A stretch of DNA of 64,000 nucleotides from Alphaproteobacteria bacterium (GCA_025360605.1 JANYBV010000018.1:179643-243642), one strand, 5' to 3'. Counted from the first letter of the stretch, positions 16,874 to 27,521 are shown. Notes: generated by a model not told the origin, from the letters alone. A program made the numbers and translations.

Positions 16874-19800
16874 ACAACCGTAAATCGAGGGTGCAGGGAA
16901 ATTCGTGATGCACTAGCGGTGGCGGCACAGCCACTTTACCCGCCGTATGCCCCATCGCCTCGAAGCGTGACAGGCGGCGGCCCTCCGCTTCATTATCATT
17001 CACCGGAATCGTATCATAACCGCGTCCGCCCGGATGCATCACGTGGTATTTGCAGCCCCCCAGCGAGCGCTCGTGCGCCACATCCATGATATCGAACACC
17101 AGCGGCGTATGCACATCGATCATCGGGTGCAGGCTGGAAGACGGTTTCCACGCTTTATAACGCACGCCTGCGACATAGGTGTCGGGGGTATGGGTTGGTT
17201 TTAGCGGCAGGCGGTAGCCGTTACAGGTGACGATATGGCGTTTAGGGTCAAGCCCGCTCACCAGCACCTGCAAACGTTCCACCGATGAATCCACCGAGCG
17301 GCTGACACCACCTGCGGACATTTCCTCGCCCATCACCGGCCACGGCTCCAGCGCCATCGACAGCGAGAGCTTCATATCGCCGATGGCCTTCGTGCCATAT
17401 TCAGGGAAGCGGAAGGCGAAGAACGGGTCGAACCATTCGCGCGTGATGTCATAGCCGCCGCTTTTAAGCACAGCGAGTACCTGCGACAGATCTTCGGACA
17501 CGAAATACGGCAGCATGAATTTATCATGCAACGACGTGCCCCAGCGGATGAGCTTGTGGTCGTAAGGCTTTTTCCAGAAATGGGCGATACAGGCGCGCAC
17601 CAGCAGGCTTTGCAGCAAATTCATCTGCGGGTGCGGGCTCATTTCAAAGCCGCGCATCTCCAGCAGGCCAAGGCGGCCACGGTCGGAATCGGGGCTGTAG
17701 AGCTTGTCGATACAGAATTCGGCGCGGTGGGTGTTGCCGGTTAAATCCACCAGCAGGTTGCGAAACAACCTGTCCACCAGCCACGGCGGCACATCGCCTT
17801 CAGGAATCTGGGCGAAGGCGATTTCAAGTTCATAGAGCGAGTCGTGGCGGGCTTCGTCAATGCGTGGCGACTGGCTGGTCGGGCCGATATACATCGATGA
17901 AAAAAGATACGATAACGACGGGTGGTGCTGCCAGAACGTGACCATGCTTTTAAGCAGATCGGGGCGGCGCAAAAACGGGCTGTCGGCGGGCGTTGCTGCG
18001 CCCAGTACAATATGATTACCTCCGCCCGTGCCTACACGCCTGCCGTCAACGAGGAATTTTTCGGCCGTAAGGCGTGTCTGGTGCGCCTGTTCATAGACGG
18101 TGATGGTGATGTTCTTGAGTGTTTCCCAGCTGGCGGCGGGTTGCACATTGACTTCAATCACCCCCGGATCGGGTGTTACGCTGAATTGCTGCACGCGCAG
18201 ATCCGCTGGCGGGGAGTAGCCTTCGATAATCAGGTGGGTTTTGAGGTTGGCAGCCACCATTTCAATGGCGGCAATCAGTTCAATGAAATGTTCGATATAG
18301 GCCACAGGCGGTAAAAACACATGCAGCGTGCCGCTACGGATTTCGGCACTCAGCGCGCTTCTGAACAGCCCGTTCGGGTCTTTGTCTGCGGTTGTTTTTT
18401 TGGCAGCCACGCTGCGTTTGGCAAGGGTGGTGCGGATATCGGCATGCGAAGGCAGTGCGCCCTTCTGGTCAAACGGGCTGCGTGGCGGGCAGACCTCATC
18501 CTTGGGTAGTTTCACATGTGGCAGGCTCGCCAGCGGCAGGCGCAAACCAATCGGTGAATCCCCCGTCAGCAAAATCAGATGTTCGGTGCGGAACGTCCAG
18601 CGGTTACTGATCCAGCGTCCGCGCTTGGGAGAAAAATACAATGGCAGCACATACCCCACCGGCTCGTTGATATGGCTGTCGAATAGTTTTTGCAGGCGCT
18701 TGCGTTCGGCGGTTTCGTGGGCATCGGCCTTGAGCATGTCGCCTTCTTTGGGCAGGCGCTGCTCTTTCCATAAATAATACGGCGTATCCTCGCGTGCGCC
18801 CAGCACGTAGTCGGCGCTGATGCCAAGCGTTTGCGCCAGTTCTTTGGTGAAGCGTTCAGCCAGCGTTTTATCATGCCCGTAATCTTTGTCGGGATCGGCC
18901 AGCAGCGTGTCGTTGTTCCACAGCTTTTCGCCGTCCTTGCGCCAGAAACACTGCATCGCCCAGCGTGGCAGCAATTCCCCCGGATACCATTTGCCCTGCG
19001 TGTATTGCACAAGGCTGCCTGCCGCAAACTGCTGGCGAAGCCTCAGGAACAGGTCGTTTCCTAGGTTTTTTTTGGCATCGCTGAGCGCGGTGAAGTTCCA
19101 TTCGTCACCGGTGCGGTCTTCGGCGGATACGAAAGTGGGTTCCCCACCCATGGTCAGGCGCACGTCCTGACTCAGTAAATCAGCGTCAATTTTGTGGCCG
19201 AGCGCGTCGATGCGCTGCCATTGCTCGTCGGTAAACGGGCGGGTAACGCGGGCAGATTCGACAATACGCGTGACCGACATGCTGTGTTCCAGCGTCGATT
19301 CACATAATTCCAGCGTGCCACTCACAGGGGCCGCGCTTGACGGGTTGGGTGTGCAGCACAGCGGCACGTGGCCTTCGCCAGTGAATAATCCTGATGTTGG
19401 GTCAAGCCCCACCCAGCCAGCCCCCGGGAGGTATACCTCCGTCCATGCATGCAGATCAGTGAAATCCACCTCGGTTCCGGCGGGGCCGTCCAGCGGTTTT
19501 ACATCCGGTTTCAGCTGGATGAGGTACCCCGAAGCAAAACGGGTAGCAAAACCAAGATGGCGCAATATCTGGCACAGCAGCCACGCCATATCGCGGCACG
19601 AGCCGCTTTTAAGCCGCAGCGTATCTTCACAGGTCTGGATTCCGGGCTCCAGACGCACAATGTATTTCAGCGCTTGGTTCAGCGACTGGTTCAGCCCGAC
19701 CAGAAACTCGATCATTCCTTGGGTGTGGCGCGGGATGGTTTTGAGGTACTGCTTCAGCAGCGTGCCTTTTTCCTTGATTTCAAGGTAGGGGTTCAGCTCT

Positions 19801-20147
19801 TCTTTCAGCAGCGATTCGTAGTCAAACGTGCTGTTTGCGGCCATTTCCTTGGCGTAATCCTCCAAGAAAAAGTCAAACGGGTTAAACACGCGGATTTCGG
19901 TGACCAGATCGACTTCAATGCGGAAAGTTTTGACCTTTTTGGGAAAAACGATGCGGGCGAGGTAGTTGCCGAACGGGTCCTGCTGCCAGTTGATGAAATG
20001 TTCTTTCGGTTCGATATTCAGCGAATAAGACTGAATGTGGGAGCGCGTGTGCGGGGCCGGACGCAGGCGCACCGTCTGCATGCCAAGGCTGATCGGCCGG
20101 TCGTAAGTATACTGCGTGACATGGTGTAAGGCGGCAAGCATTGCCAT
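16851..20147 (-). CDS. Transglutaminase-like protein with DUF2126 domain
   Basis: 1098 residues. The N-terminal part (about 1-290) is a bacterial transglutaminase: a beta domain, then catalytic Cys184 (KSGSCRDMAW), His233 (DLHAWTEVYL) and Asp249 (GLDPTSG). The rest (about 310-1090) matches the large DUF2126 region, with GEPTFVSAEDR at its start and GTGGGNHIVLG and VRYKAWKPSSSLHP further on. No signal peptide, so it is cytoplasmic. Such proteins occur with the circularly permuted ATP-grasp and alpha-E proteins encoded next door and are predicted to make or process peptide-like amides. Divergent from that operon. Confidence 0.88.
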   Translation of the reverse strand: MAMLAALHHVTQYTYDRPISLGMQTVRLRPAPHTRSHIQSYSLNIEPKEHFINWQQDPFGNYLARIVFPKKVKTFRIEVDLVTEIRVFNPFDFFLEDYAKEMAANSTFDYESLLKEELNPYLEIKEKGTLLKQYLKTIPRHTQGMIEFLVGLNQSLNQALKYIVRLEPGIQTCEDTLRLKSGSCRDMAWLLCQILRHLGFATRFASGYLIQLKPDVKPLDGPAGTEVDFTDLHAWTEVYLPGAGWVGLDPTSGLFTGEGHVPLCCTPNPSSAAPVSGTLELCESTLEHSMSVTRIVESARVTRPFTDEQWQRIDALGHKIDADLLSQDVRLTMGGEPTFVSAEDRTGDEWNFTALSDAKKNLGNDLFLRLRQQFAAGSLVQYTQGKWYPGELLPRWAMQCFWRKDGEKLWNNDTLLADPDKDYGHDKTLAERFTKELAQTLGISADYVLGAREDTPYYLWKEQRLPKEGDMLKADAHETAERKRLQKLFDSHINEPVGYVLPLYFSPKRGRWISNRWTFRTEHLILLTGDSPIGLRLPLASLPHVKLPKDEVCPPRSPFDQKGALPSHADIRTTLAKRSVAAKKTTADKDPNGLFRSALSAEIRSGTLHVFLPPVAYIEHFIELIAAIEMVAANLKTHLIIEGYSPPADLRVQQFSVTPDPGVIEVNVQPAASWETLKNITITVYEQAHQTRLTAEKFLVDGRRVGTGGGNHIVLGAATPADSPFLRRPDLLKSMVTFWQHHPSLSYLFSSMYIGPTSQSPRIDEARHDSLYELEIAFAQIPEGDVPPWLVDRLFRNLLVDLTGNTHRAEFCIDKLYSPDSDRGRLGLLEMRGFEMSPHPQMNLLQSLLVRACIAHFWKKPYDHKLIRWGTSLHDKFMLPYFVSEDLSQVLAVLKSGGYDITREWFDPFFAFRFPEYGTKAIGDMKLSLSMALEPWPVMGEEMSAGGVSRSVDSSVERLQVLVSGLDPKRHIVTCNGYRLPLKPTHTPDTYVAGVRYKAWKPSSSLHPMIDVHTPLVFDIMDVAHERSLGGCKYHVMHPGGRGYDTIPVNDNEAEGRRLSRFEAMGHTAGKVAVPPPLVHHEFPCTLDLRLFSPSQKD

Positions 20148-20239
20148 AATTCATCCTTGGACATCTGGAAGTTTTTGACAAACCAGACTAATCGATTACA
20201 CTTGGTTTTGCATCATCATATTTATAAGGTAAGGTCACT

Positions 20240-22078
20240 TTGAACAACATTACCAGCGATATTCTGGCACTCAGCTTCGATAGCCTCAGTTCCCCCTCCA
20301 TCAAAATCCGCCTGCCTGACCAGTTGTATGGAACGCATCCCCTCGGATGGGGTATGGCATGGTATCCTAACGATAATCAGGCGGCGATTATCAAAAAAGA
20401 TCCTGCTGCCCGTGGCACCGACGTTGCCATGGAATCGCTGGCGGACTGGAACAATTTCCGCTCCAGTGTGTTTTTCTGCAAGGCCAAGGGTGCGGCGCGT
20501 GGCTACACCTATAACGAAACCCAGCCCTTTTCCCGCAGTTTTGCAGGGCAGGACTGGCTGTTTATGCATAATGGCGACCTCGACCGCCACAAGCTCGCGG
20601 CCATGCATGAGGATAAATCGCGCCTGCTGGAGCCGCTCGGCAATACGGATTCCGAGTTAGCATTCTGTTACCTGCTGGGTAAAATCATGGTCACGGATGC
20701 ACGCAAGCTCTCGGATGTGCCTAATGACATGTTGCTGAGCTGGTTTGAGCAGCTTGACGAGCTGGGCAGCGCCGATATGTGTATCACCGATGGCATCACG
20801 CTCGCCTGTTTCTACGGCACAAAGTCGCAGCGTAAGCTGTACTATTCGCGCCTTGTACCGCCCGAGTATGCCCACGATTTCAACGCTGAAACCATGCAGA
20901 TGCATTTGCATGACCCGCGTGACACCTACCGCACGGCGCTTATCATTAGCTCATCCGGCTTTGATGCCGGAAGCTGGCTGCCCATGCAGCCGGGGCAACT
21001 GATTATCGCCAAACGCGGGACGATTGTCTGGAACAGCCAGCCCAACAGCTCGCAACTTGCGTTCTCGCTGCCAACTCCGGCGCACAAGCTGGCCGAGCAG
21101 CAATCCGGTAATTTCAAGGCCACGCAGGCCGAGCAGTCCCAAATTCATCAGTCGGTGGTCAATTTGCGGTCCATCACCCAGACAGAAGAAGGTGAGCCAT
21201 TGGCTTACCGTACGTTTGAAATTAGCCATTCGACTGATTACAGCTACACCGATGCAGTCGAACACAGCACGCATGTGTTCCGCCTGCAACCGGTGGAAGA
21301 TTCGATTCAGGAAGTGGTGCATGCCAGCATCGTTATTTCTTCGGCAGGGGAAGAAATCCGTTTCGAGGACGTGTTTGGCAACCAGTCGATGCATTACAGC
21401 ATCAACCGCCCCTACAAAAACCTCATTATCCAGAGCCGCGCCCGCGTCAAGGTGTTTGGCAGCCCGCCGGATGATTTCAGCCTGTCGCAGCGCCGCACTT
21501 CCATTCCGCTGGTGTGGATGCCGTGGCAGCGCCAGATGATGACTCCTTATTTGCTGCCACCGGAATTGCCGGAAACGCAGCTGGTGGAACTCACCGAATA
21601 TGCGATGAGCTTTGTAAAGCGTAATGATTTCCGCCTGATTGATACGCTGAAGGACATCAACATCAGCATTTACACCGATTACAAATATGTCCCCGACAGT
21701 ACCAAGCTGAACACTACCCCGTTTGAAATCTATGCCAACCGCAAGGGTGTGTGTCAGGATTTCGCTAATCTGTTCATCTGCCTTGCCCGTTTGCTCAGCA
21801 TTCCGGCGCGTTACCGCATGGGGTATATTTTTACCGGTGTGAATTATGAAAATAAAATCCAGTCCGATGCCTCGCATGCGTGGGTAGAAATTTACATCCC
21901 TTATGTCGGTTGGCGCGGGTTTGACCCGACCAACGGCTGCATGGTGAATCAGGACCATGTGCGCGTGGCGTGTGGCCGCAATTACATGGACGCCACCCCG
22001 ACCTCCGGCACGATTTATAAAGGCGGTGGCACCGAAACGCTTAAGGTAGAAGTCAAAATGAAAGAAGTGACGGTATAG
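20240..22078 (+). CDS. Pseudo class II glutamine amidotransferase fused to transglutaminase
   Basis: 612 residues. Residues 1-280 resemble a class II (Ntn) glutamine amidotransferase ([33 protein letters not shown]), but the nucleophilic Cys expected at position 2 is absent ([14 protein letters not shown]). Residues 320-612 are a transglutaminase domain with Cys505 (KGVCQDFAN), His546 (SHAWVEIY) and Asp562 (GFDPTNG) all present. The N-terminal half is probably a binding or regulatory domain (inference). It is the first gene of an operon with the ATP-grasp gene, 7 bases downstream. Confidence 0.85.
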   Translation: MNNITSDILALSFDSLSSPSIKIRLPDQLYGTHPLGWGMAWYPNDNQAAIIKKDPAARGTDVAMESLADWNNFRSSVFFCKAKGAARGYTYNETQPFSRSFAGQDWLFMHNGDLDRHKLAAMHEDKSRLLEPLGNTDSELAFCYLLGKIMVTDARKLSDVPNDMLLSWFEQLDELGSADMCITDGITLACFYGTKSQRKLYYSRLVPPEYAHDFNAETMQMHLHDPRDTYRTALIISSSGFDAGSWLPMQPGQLIIAKRGTIVWNSQPNSSQLAFSLPTPAHKLAEQQSGNFKATQAEQSQIHQSVVNLRSITQTEEGEPLAYRTFEISHSTDYSYTDAVEHSTHVFRLQPVEDSIQEVVHASIVISSAGEEIRFEDVFGNQSMHYSINRPYKNLIIQSRARVKVFGSPPDDFSLSQRRTSIPLVWMPWQRQMMTPYLLPPELPETQLVELTEYAMSFVKRNDFRLIDTLKDINISIYTDYKYVPDSTKLNTTPFEIYANRKGVCQDFANLFICLARLLSIPARYRMGYIFTGVNYENKIQSDASHAWVEIYIPYVGWRGFDPTNGCMVNQDHVRVACGRNYMDATPTSGTIYKGGGTETLKVEVKMKEVTV

Positions 22079-22085
22079 GGCTGCT

Positions 22086-23558
22086 ATGGGGCATTTCTCG
22101 GATTACCAGACCAAGGATTTTTTCGACGAGCTGATGAAGCCGAATGGCAAGCCGCGAACGCTCTCTATGCCGCTGGTTGAGCAGATCAATGCGCTGTCGC
22201 CCAAAGAGTTGCGCCGCCGCCAGAAGGCAGCCGAGCTGGCGCTTTATCAACAGGGGATTACGTTTAGTGTATACGGCGATAAAAAAGGCACTGAAAAGAT
22301 CATGCCTTATGACATCATCCCGCGCGTTGTGCCGGGGGATGAGTGGCGCGTGCTGGAGAAGGGGCTGAAGCAGCGCATCGAAGCGCTCAACCTGTTTATT
22401 GACGATATTTATAACGGCCAGAAAATCATCAAGGACAAAGTTGTTCCCAAGGAATTGATCGCCACTTCTGCCTGCTATTTAAAGCAATGTAAGGGCATAC
22501 ATCCGCCTAAAGGCGTGTGGATTCATATCACCGGCACTGATCTGGTACGCCATACGGACGGGAATTTCTATGTGCTGGAAGATAATTTACGCTGCCCGTC
22601 CGGCATCTCGTATGTGCTGCAAAACCGCGCCATCCAGAAGCGCACTTTCCCGCAGGCGTTCGACACCATGAAGGTGCGCCCTGTGTCGGATTATGGCGAT
22701 TATCTGTATGATACGCTGCGCTACATCGCGCCCGAAAGCAGCGGCGATAAGCCCAACATCATTGTACTCACCCCGGGTATCTACAACTCTGCTTACTACG
22801 AACATACGTTTTTAGCGCAGCAGATGGGTGTTACGCTGGCGGAAGGTTCTGACCTTGTGGTGGCGGACGATCACGTATGGTTGCGCACTACGCGTGGTTT
22901 GCAGAAGGTGGATGTCATTTACCGTCGCATCGACGATGATTTCCTTGATCCCAAGGAATTCCGCAAGGATTCTATGCTCGGCGTTGCCGGTATCATGAAT
23001 TGTTACCGCAAAGGCAATGTTACACTCGCCAACGCTCCTGGAACCGGCATCGCCGACGACAAGGCGGTGTATGCGTATGTGCCACAAATTATCAAATATT
23101 ATCTGGGCGAGGATGCCATCATTCCAAACGTCCCCACCTTCGTGTGCTGGGATGAGAAGCAGCGCGACCATGTGCTGAAAAACTTGAAATCGCTGGTAGT
23201 GAAGGCGGTGAACCTTTCGGGTGGCTATGGCATGCTGATTGGCCCGCAATCCACTGCCGCCGAGCGCAAAATATTTGCCGAACGCATCAAGAAAAACCCG
23301 CGTGATTACATCGCGCAGCCTACGCTTTCTCTGTCGCGCACGCCGACATTGACACCCAAATCCATCGAGGGCAGGCATGTCGATTTCCGCCCGTACATTC
23401 TCTACGGGGAAAATATTTTTGTGTTGCCGGGGGGATTAACACGCGTGGCCCTCACCAAGGGTTCGCTGGTGGTTAATTCTTCGCAGGGTGGCGGCAGCAA
23501 GGACACATGGGTGCTGGAAGACGACACCCCGCTCTCGGAAGCCAAACGCCATGCTTAG
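22086..23558 (+). CDS. Circularly permuted ATP-grasp protein (DUF404/DUF407 type)
   Basis: 490 residues of the circularly permuted type 2 ATP-grasp family. Signature segments are [57 protein letters not shown] and [13 protein letters not shown]-grasp enzymes join a carboxylate to an amine through an acyl phosphate; these are predicted peptide or amide ligases. It is followed by an overlapping alpha-E gene and preceded by the amidotransferase-like/transglutaminase fusion, a recurring set in bacteria. The actual product is not known. Confidence 0.9.
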   Translation: MGHFSDYQTKDFFDELMKPNGKPRTLSMPLVEQINALSPKELRRRQKAAELALYQQGITFSVYGDKKGTEKIMPYDIIPRVVPGDEWRVLEKGLKQRIEALNLFIDDIYNGQKIIKDKVVPKELIATSACYLKQCKGIHPPKGVWIHITGTDLVRHTDGNFYVLEDNLRCPSGISYVLQNRAIQKRTFPQAFDTMKVRPVSDYGDYLYDTLRYIAPESSGDKPNIIVLTPGIYNSAYYEHTFLAQQMGVTLAEGSDLVVADDHVWLRTTRGLQKVDVIYRRIDDDFLDPKEFRKDSMLGVAGIMNCYRKGNVTLANAPGTGIADDKAVYAYVPQIIKYYLGEDAIIPNVPTFVCWDEKQRDHVLKNLKSLVVKAVNLSGGYGMLIGPQSTAAERKIFAERIKKNPRDYIAQPTLSLSRTPTLTPKSIEGRHVDFRPYILYGENIFVLPGGLTRVALTKGSLVVNSSQGGGSKDTWVLEDDTPLSEAKRHA

Positions 23559-24492
23559 CCGCGTCGCCAATTCCATTTACTGGATGAGCCGCTATCTGGA
23601 GCGTGCCGAAAACGTTGCCCGCTTTATCGCCGTGAACGTGCATTTAATGCTGGATATGGGGCTCGATGCTGACAACACCCAGTGGAAGCCGCTGGTGGTC
23701 ACCACCGGTGATGATGCCGATTTTGACAAACGCTACCACAATGCCAATGAAAAAAATGTTATCCAGTTCCTGACATTCGATCCGAAAAACATGAACTCGA
23801 TTTTATCGTGTATCCAGTATGCGCGTGAAAACGCCCGCACCGTGCGCGAGATTATTTCCTCGGAGATGTGGGAACAGATCAACGATTTATATCACTATGT
23901 GCAAAAGCACAGCCGCAAGCGACATATTGTCGACCTGCACACGTTTTACACACACATCCGCACCTACAGCCACCTGATTACAGGCCTGTGTGAAAACACC
24001 ATGTCGCACGGCGAGGGCTGGCACTTTGCGCAAATTGGTAAAATGTTGGAACGTGCTGACAAAACCGCCCGCATGCTCGACGTGAAATATTTCCTCCTGC
24101 TGCCCAATCCCGAGTATGTCGATTCACCTTACGATGCGGTACAGTGGGGTGCGGTGCTGAAATCAGCGAATGCGTTTGAAATGTACCGCAAGCATTTCCA
24201 CCGCGTGAGCTATAAGGACGTGACCGACTTCCTTATTTTTGACAAGGAATTCCCGCGCTCGATGATGTATTGCGTTCAGGCGGCGGCTGGGTGCCTTGCA
24301 CAAATCGCAAATGACCGCTCCAGTCCGTTGCCCGCACAAATAGAGATGACCAAGCTGCATAAAAGCCTGCTATCCACCTCGGTGGAAACGGTTCTGGCCA
24401 ATGGGCTGCATGAATTTATCGATGTTTTCCAGTTCAACCTGAACATTGTTGACCGCGCCATCCACCAGTCTTTCTTTGATCTTTCGGCTTAA
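23551..24492 (+). CDS. Alpha-E (DUF403) domain protein
   Basis: 313 residues from the ATG at 23551, which overlaps the end of the ATP-grasp gene by 8 bases; a longer upstream frame would invade that gene. The N-terminus [20 protein letters not shown] is typical of the alpha-E family, an all-helical protein that always accompanies circularly permuted ATP-grasps. It likely acts as a partner or ligase-complex component. It ends the operon; a 180-base gap follows. Confidence 0.9.
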   Translation: MLSRVANSIYWMSRYLERAENVARFIAVNVHLMLDMGLDADNTQWKPLVVTTGDDADFDKRYHNANEKNVIQFLTFDPKNMNSILSCIQYARENARTVREIISSEMWEQINDLYHYVQKHSRKRHIVDLHTFYTHIRTYSHLITGLCENTMSHGEGWHFAQIGKMLERADKTARMLDVKYFLLLPNPEYVDSPYDAVQWGAVLKSANAFEMYRKHFHRVSYKDVTDFLIFDKEFPRSMMYCVQAAAGCLAQIANDRSSPLPAQIEMTKLHKSLLSTSVETVLANGLHEFIDVFQFNLNIVDRAIHQSFFDLSA

Positions 24493-24610
24493 TAAGCTGA
24501 AAGATATGGCAATTATAGAGTTGATTGCAAAAACCTAATAATTAATGTATTTTAATAAAGTCCCTCGATCCCTCTTTAATCTACCTATGTTGGTAAGTTA
24601 AACGGATCCA

Positions 24611-24636
24611 ACTCTCCGGTCTTTCGACCGTTGAGT
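24611..24636 (+). promoter_or_regulatory. Hairpin leader before the small membrane gene
   Basis: ACTC-tc-CGGTC-tttc-GACCG-tt-GAGT forms a two-step stem with a symmetrical internal loop. It ends about 24 bases before the Shine-Dalgarno AGGAG (24660-24664) of the next gene. There is no T-run after it, so it is not an intrinsic terminator for the upstream operon; a 5' leader role is more likely. A possible promoter TTGCAA (24525-24530), 17-base spacer, TATTTT lies upstream. Confidence 0.45.
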
Positions 24637-24672
24637 GTGCAAGATTACCCATATGGCATAGGAGAAAATGTC

Positions 24673-24975
24673 ATGGGAGTTTTCGCGTTCGCCAGCACCA
24701 GTAACATGGAATGGCTTATCGTCGCCGGCATTGTTGTCACGTTCTTCGGCCTCAGGATTTACCGGAAGCTCAAGAAGAAGGCGAAAGACCCGGACAGGAT
24801 CATCGATGAGGTTGATGACTACGTTATCCCCCACAGGGATGGCAAACGTCTGATCGTCGTGGTCTCTTCCCGCTCCCTCACGGAAGTGGAAAAAGAGCAG
24901 ATCGCAAACCTCGATCCCATCACGGAAGAAGGTTTGCCAGCAGGAATGCTCTTGGCAAACATCATCTTCAAGTGA
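24673..24975 (+). CDS. Small single-pass membrane protein, unknown
   Basis: 100 residues from ATG 24673, chosen because AGGAG lies 8 bases upstream; an in-frame start at 24631 would fall inside the leader hairpin. One hydrophobic helix (about 11-28, MEWLIVAGIVVTFFGLRI) is followed by a basic stretch (RKLKKKAK) and a 60-residue soluble domain with strands (KRLIVVVSS) and helices. Codons are strongly C- or G-ending, unlike the neighbours and like the small genes near 62.3-63.2 kb. It has its own leader and terminator, indicating a monocistronic, possibly highly expressed unit. Function unknown. Confidence 0.65.
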   Translation: MGVFAFASTSNMEWLIVAGIVVTFFGLRIYRKLKKKAKDPDRIIDEVDDYVIPHRDGKRLIVVVSSRSLTEVEKEQIANLDPITEEGLPAGMLLANIIFK

Positions 24976-25013
24976 TGCTAAAACATCAGCGCCCGCAAGG
25001 ATGCTGGAGAAAA

Positions 25014-25041
25014 GGCCACCCCAACGGGCGGCCTTTTTTTT
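25014..25041 (+). terminator. Intrinsic terminator after the small membrane gene
   Basis: GGCCACCC / GGGCGGCC stem (one mismatch, loop CAAC) followed by eight T residues. It separates the gene from the convergent HD-GYP gene, which ends at 25050. Confidence 0.85.
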
Positions 25042-25049
25042 AGAGAGAT

Positions 25050-27521
25050 TTAGTAACCCGCAGCTACTTCGGCAGGTGTTTTTTTGATATGCCGGCGGGG
25101 GGCAAATAGCGTCAGGTTTTCAGAGCTTCCGAGCGGATTGGCGGGAATGGTATTAAGGATTCTTTTTTTAGTAGCGGCCAGTTTGTCTGCTTCAATGACG
25201 GTGAGGGCGTCAATCAGCTTACCGGAATTATCCTTCCATGTATCTTGCGCATCATGGTTTATAACCCCCATACTCAAGCCTGAGGTTTGGAGTATGTGCC
25301 ATTTTATCATATCCTCAAATGCTTGTTTGACTGACGGGTCATTGCCATCCGCATCCATTACTTTTTTAATCAGGTCATTTTTGAGTGTGTCAAGCTGGGC
25401 GGCATCTTTCGCATTAACACCGAATATCTTGTGCACATAGGCATCGTCTGCCTTCATTTTGAACGCATCATGATACTGTGCTTTAACTACGGGATGTTTG
25501 GCTCTTGGGTTGAAATTCCGATCAGCATATAGCGGTGCATCATCAGGGTTCAGGGCTTTTTTGAGTTCCATTTTCATGTCATAAATGCGGGGGGCAAATT
25601 CTGGGCTTGGGAAATCCTCATCCCGTTTGTCGAGCTTTTTGCGTTTCGCCATCAGCTCGGCAAAGTCGGATGCAAAAGCAGCATCATCTTCCTGTATACC
25701 TGCCGAACGGATCTTGTCTTTCAGCTCTTCGGGGGGTGCTGCCATAAGTTCTTCAATGACTTTCACCGATAGGCCACTTTCCCGACTTATATATTCTTTG
25801 GATGTGTCAATCAGTTCGCGCAGATGCTGTATCTCTTTTGCCTTTTTTTCAGCCGCATCAAATGGCATACGCAGAAAACTATCCAGCCCCTGCATGGTCA
25901 TGCTGGTTTCGGCACATAATCTTTCTTTAAGCGTTTGTGCCGCTTTCAAATGTTCAGCTGAAAAGGCAAGCTTTTCGAGTAATTCGCTGTCGTATGGTTT
26001 GATGTGTCCATTAGAGCGTGGGGCGTGTTCATCCGCATTTTCTGCCAGTGCCTGTGTTTCATTGGCAAACGCCACCAGTTTGTCCTTTGCTTCTGCCGGT
26101 TCTTTTTCAATGTAATCATTAAGCGCCTTCATGGAGACACCCGTTTCAACACAATATTTTTCTTTGATAATGTGCAGATCGTGGGTCGGGATGGCATCAA
26201 AATCATGTATTTCTTCGCGGGTATGCTCAACGGTGGGCGCTCTGTCGTCATTTTTGTGGGCGTATTTTTTGGCATAAGCATCAAATATCCCGTGTTCGAT
26301 ACAGAAGCGAAATACTTGCGGGTCGATGCCCCCCTTTTTTACATCAAAATTCATGATGTCGAGGGCGGTAGATAGAGGCAGGCCGTTGCCACCGCGATAT
26401 TCACGCTGAGCCGTCAATGCTTCAAAAATATCTGCCACCATGAGGACTTTGGCTTCAAAAGGAATACCTTTTTTCTCCATGAGTGTAAGGCGTACCGCTT
26501 CAGGGTAGCCCGCTTTGCCGTTGGCATGCAGATGGTGGGCTCCGGCTATATCGCGCACCTTACCAATCAGCTCAAATCCGGGAATGTCGAGTATGTCGTA
26601 TACGTCCTGCGCGTGGCGTTCCATGAGTGTTCTGTCATAGCCGCCCAGCTCGTGTTTTGATCCGGGGACAGGAATACCCGATTCCAGAATTGTAATGGGC
26701 GTGTAGAGTTTTCCGAAATCGTGCAGTGCGGCGCTGAGTTCGAGTAATTTCAAATGTTCCTTGTCGATGGTAATCGCTCCCATCGGCCCGTCCTGCGCCT
26801 CGTTGATGCCTTTGGCGATCAGGCTTGTCACTTCCGTTACGCGCTTTACATGGAGGGTGGTTTCGGGCGAATGGGCTGCAATGGCGTCTTTCCAACGCTC
26901 ATTCAGCCCTTCAAGAAATTCGGTGGCTCCTTCGACCGTATTCAGTCTTTCGCGTGTGGCTTTGATTTCTGCCCTTCGGGTGTGGGCCGGTTCGGTATCA
27001 AGCGTGGATTCGAAGGCATTGGCGACATAGGATGCCAGTTCCAGCCGTTTTCTTGCCATATTCTTGCTTAAGCCGCGTTCGGACATGCGCAATTGCAGAA
27101 CGCCTCTGGGGCCTTCAATGGCTTCTTCAATACTCTGTGCCTGCGGACCTCCGGCGTTGGGGGAGGCGCCCACAGCCAGCGTGCTTATAACCTGCTGCTC
27201 TGGCTTTTCTCCATCAACACTTGAAAGTCTGTGAAACGATGAACCACTTAGAGCTGTATGCACCAGTGGCGGGATGAAATGGTCAAACTTGTCCTGAATG
27301 GAAGAATATTGGCTAATGTCAAATGACACGGGTATCATGTCCGGAGATTTATCTTCTTTACCACGGGTGGTCAGCGAGGATTGCAATACATACGATTGCC
27401 CCTGCGCATCCTGACGTTTGTAATATGCGACCGCAGCATCATGGTTATTATACTTAGGATCATAGTCCTTAGCACTGTAGTTGCCGCCCATTAATGTGAG
27501 GACGCTTTTTAATATACTCAT
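25050..27521 (-). CDS. Large HD-GYP-type phosphohydrolase protein
   Basis: 823 residues. The HD-GYP domain spans about 220-400: His224, His267-Asp268 (ALHDFGK), His329-His330, GYP at 338-340 and Asp364 (VADIFEALTA). This family hydrolyses cyclic di-GMP. The usual HHE is HHL here and the GYP loop has one extra residue, so activity may be altered. The N-terminal 200 residues and the C-terminal 400 are unrecognised; the latter contains repeated helical units with motif ETSMTMQGLDSFL / ETGVSMKALNDYI / ESGLSVKVIEELM. No membrane helix, so probably cytoplasmic. Confidence 0.8.
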   Translation of the reverse strand: MSILKSVLTLMGGNYSAKDYDPKYNNHDAAVAYYKRQDAQGQSYVLQSSLTTRGKEDKSPDMIPVSFDISQYSSIQDKFDHFIPPLVHTALSGSSFHRLSSVDGEKPEQQVISTLAVGASPNAGGPQAQSIEEAIEGPRGVLQLRMSERGLSKNMARKRLELASYVANAFESTLDTEPAHTRRAEIKATRERLNTVEGATEFLEGLNERWKDAIAAHSPETTLHVKRVTEVTSLIAKGINEAQDGPMGAITIDKEHLKLLELSAALHDFGKLYTPITILESGIPVPGSKHELGGYDRTLMERHAQDVYDILDIPGFELIGKVRDIAGAHHLHANGKAGYPEAVRLTLMEKKGIPFEAKVLMVADIFEALTAQREYRGGNGLPLSTALDIMNFDVKKGGIDPQVFRFCIEHGIFDAYAKKYAHKNDDRAPTVEHTREEIHDFDAIPTHDLHIIKEKYCVETGVSMKALNDYIEKEPAEAKDKLVAFANETQALAENADEHAPRSNGHIKPYDSELLEKLAFSAEHLKAAQTLKERLCAETSMTMQGLDSFLRMPFDAAEKKAKEIQHLRELIDTSKEYISRESGLSVKVIEELMAAPPEELKDKIRSAGIQEDDAAFASDFAELMAKRKKLDKRDEDFPSPEFAPRIYDMKMELKKALNPDDAPLYADRNFNPRAKHPVVKAQYHDAFKMKADDAYVHKIFGVNAKDAAQLDTLKNDLIKKVMDADGNDPSVKQAFEDMIKWHILQTSGLSMGVINHDAQDTWKDNSGKLIDALTVIEADKLAATKKRILNTIPANPLGSSENLTLFAPRRHIKKTPAEVAAGY

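Noticed and set aside
20951..21958. 335-residue open frame on the minus strand
   Set aside because: Antisense to the transglutaminase half of the fusion protein, whose triad and motifs are on the plus strand; the antisense product is low-complexity His/Arg-rich.
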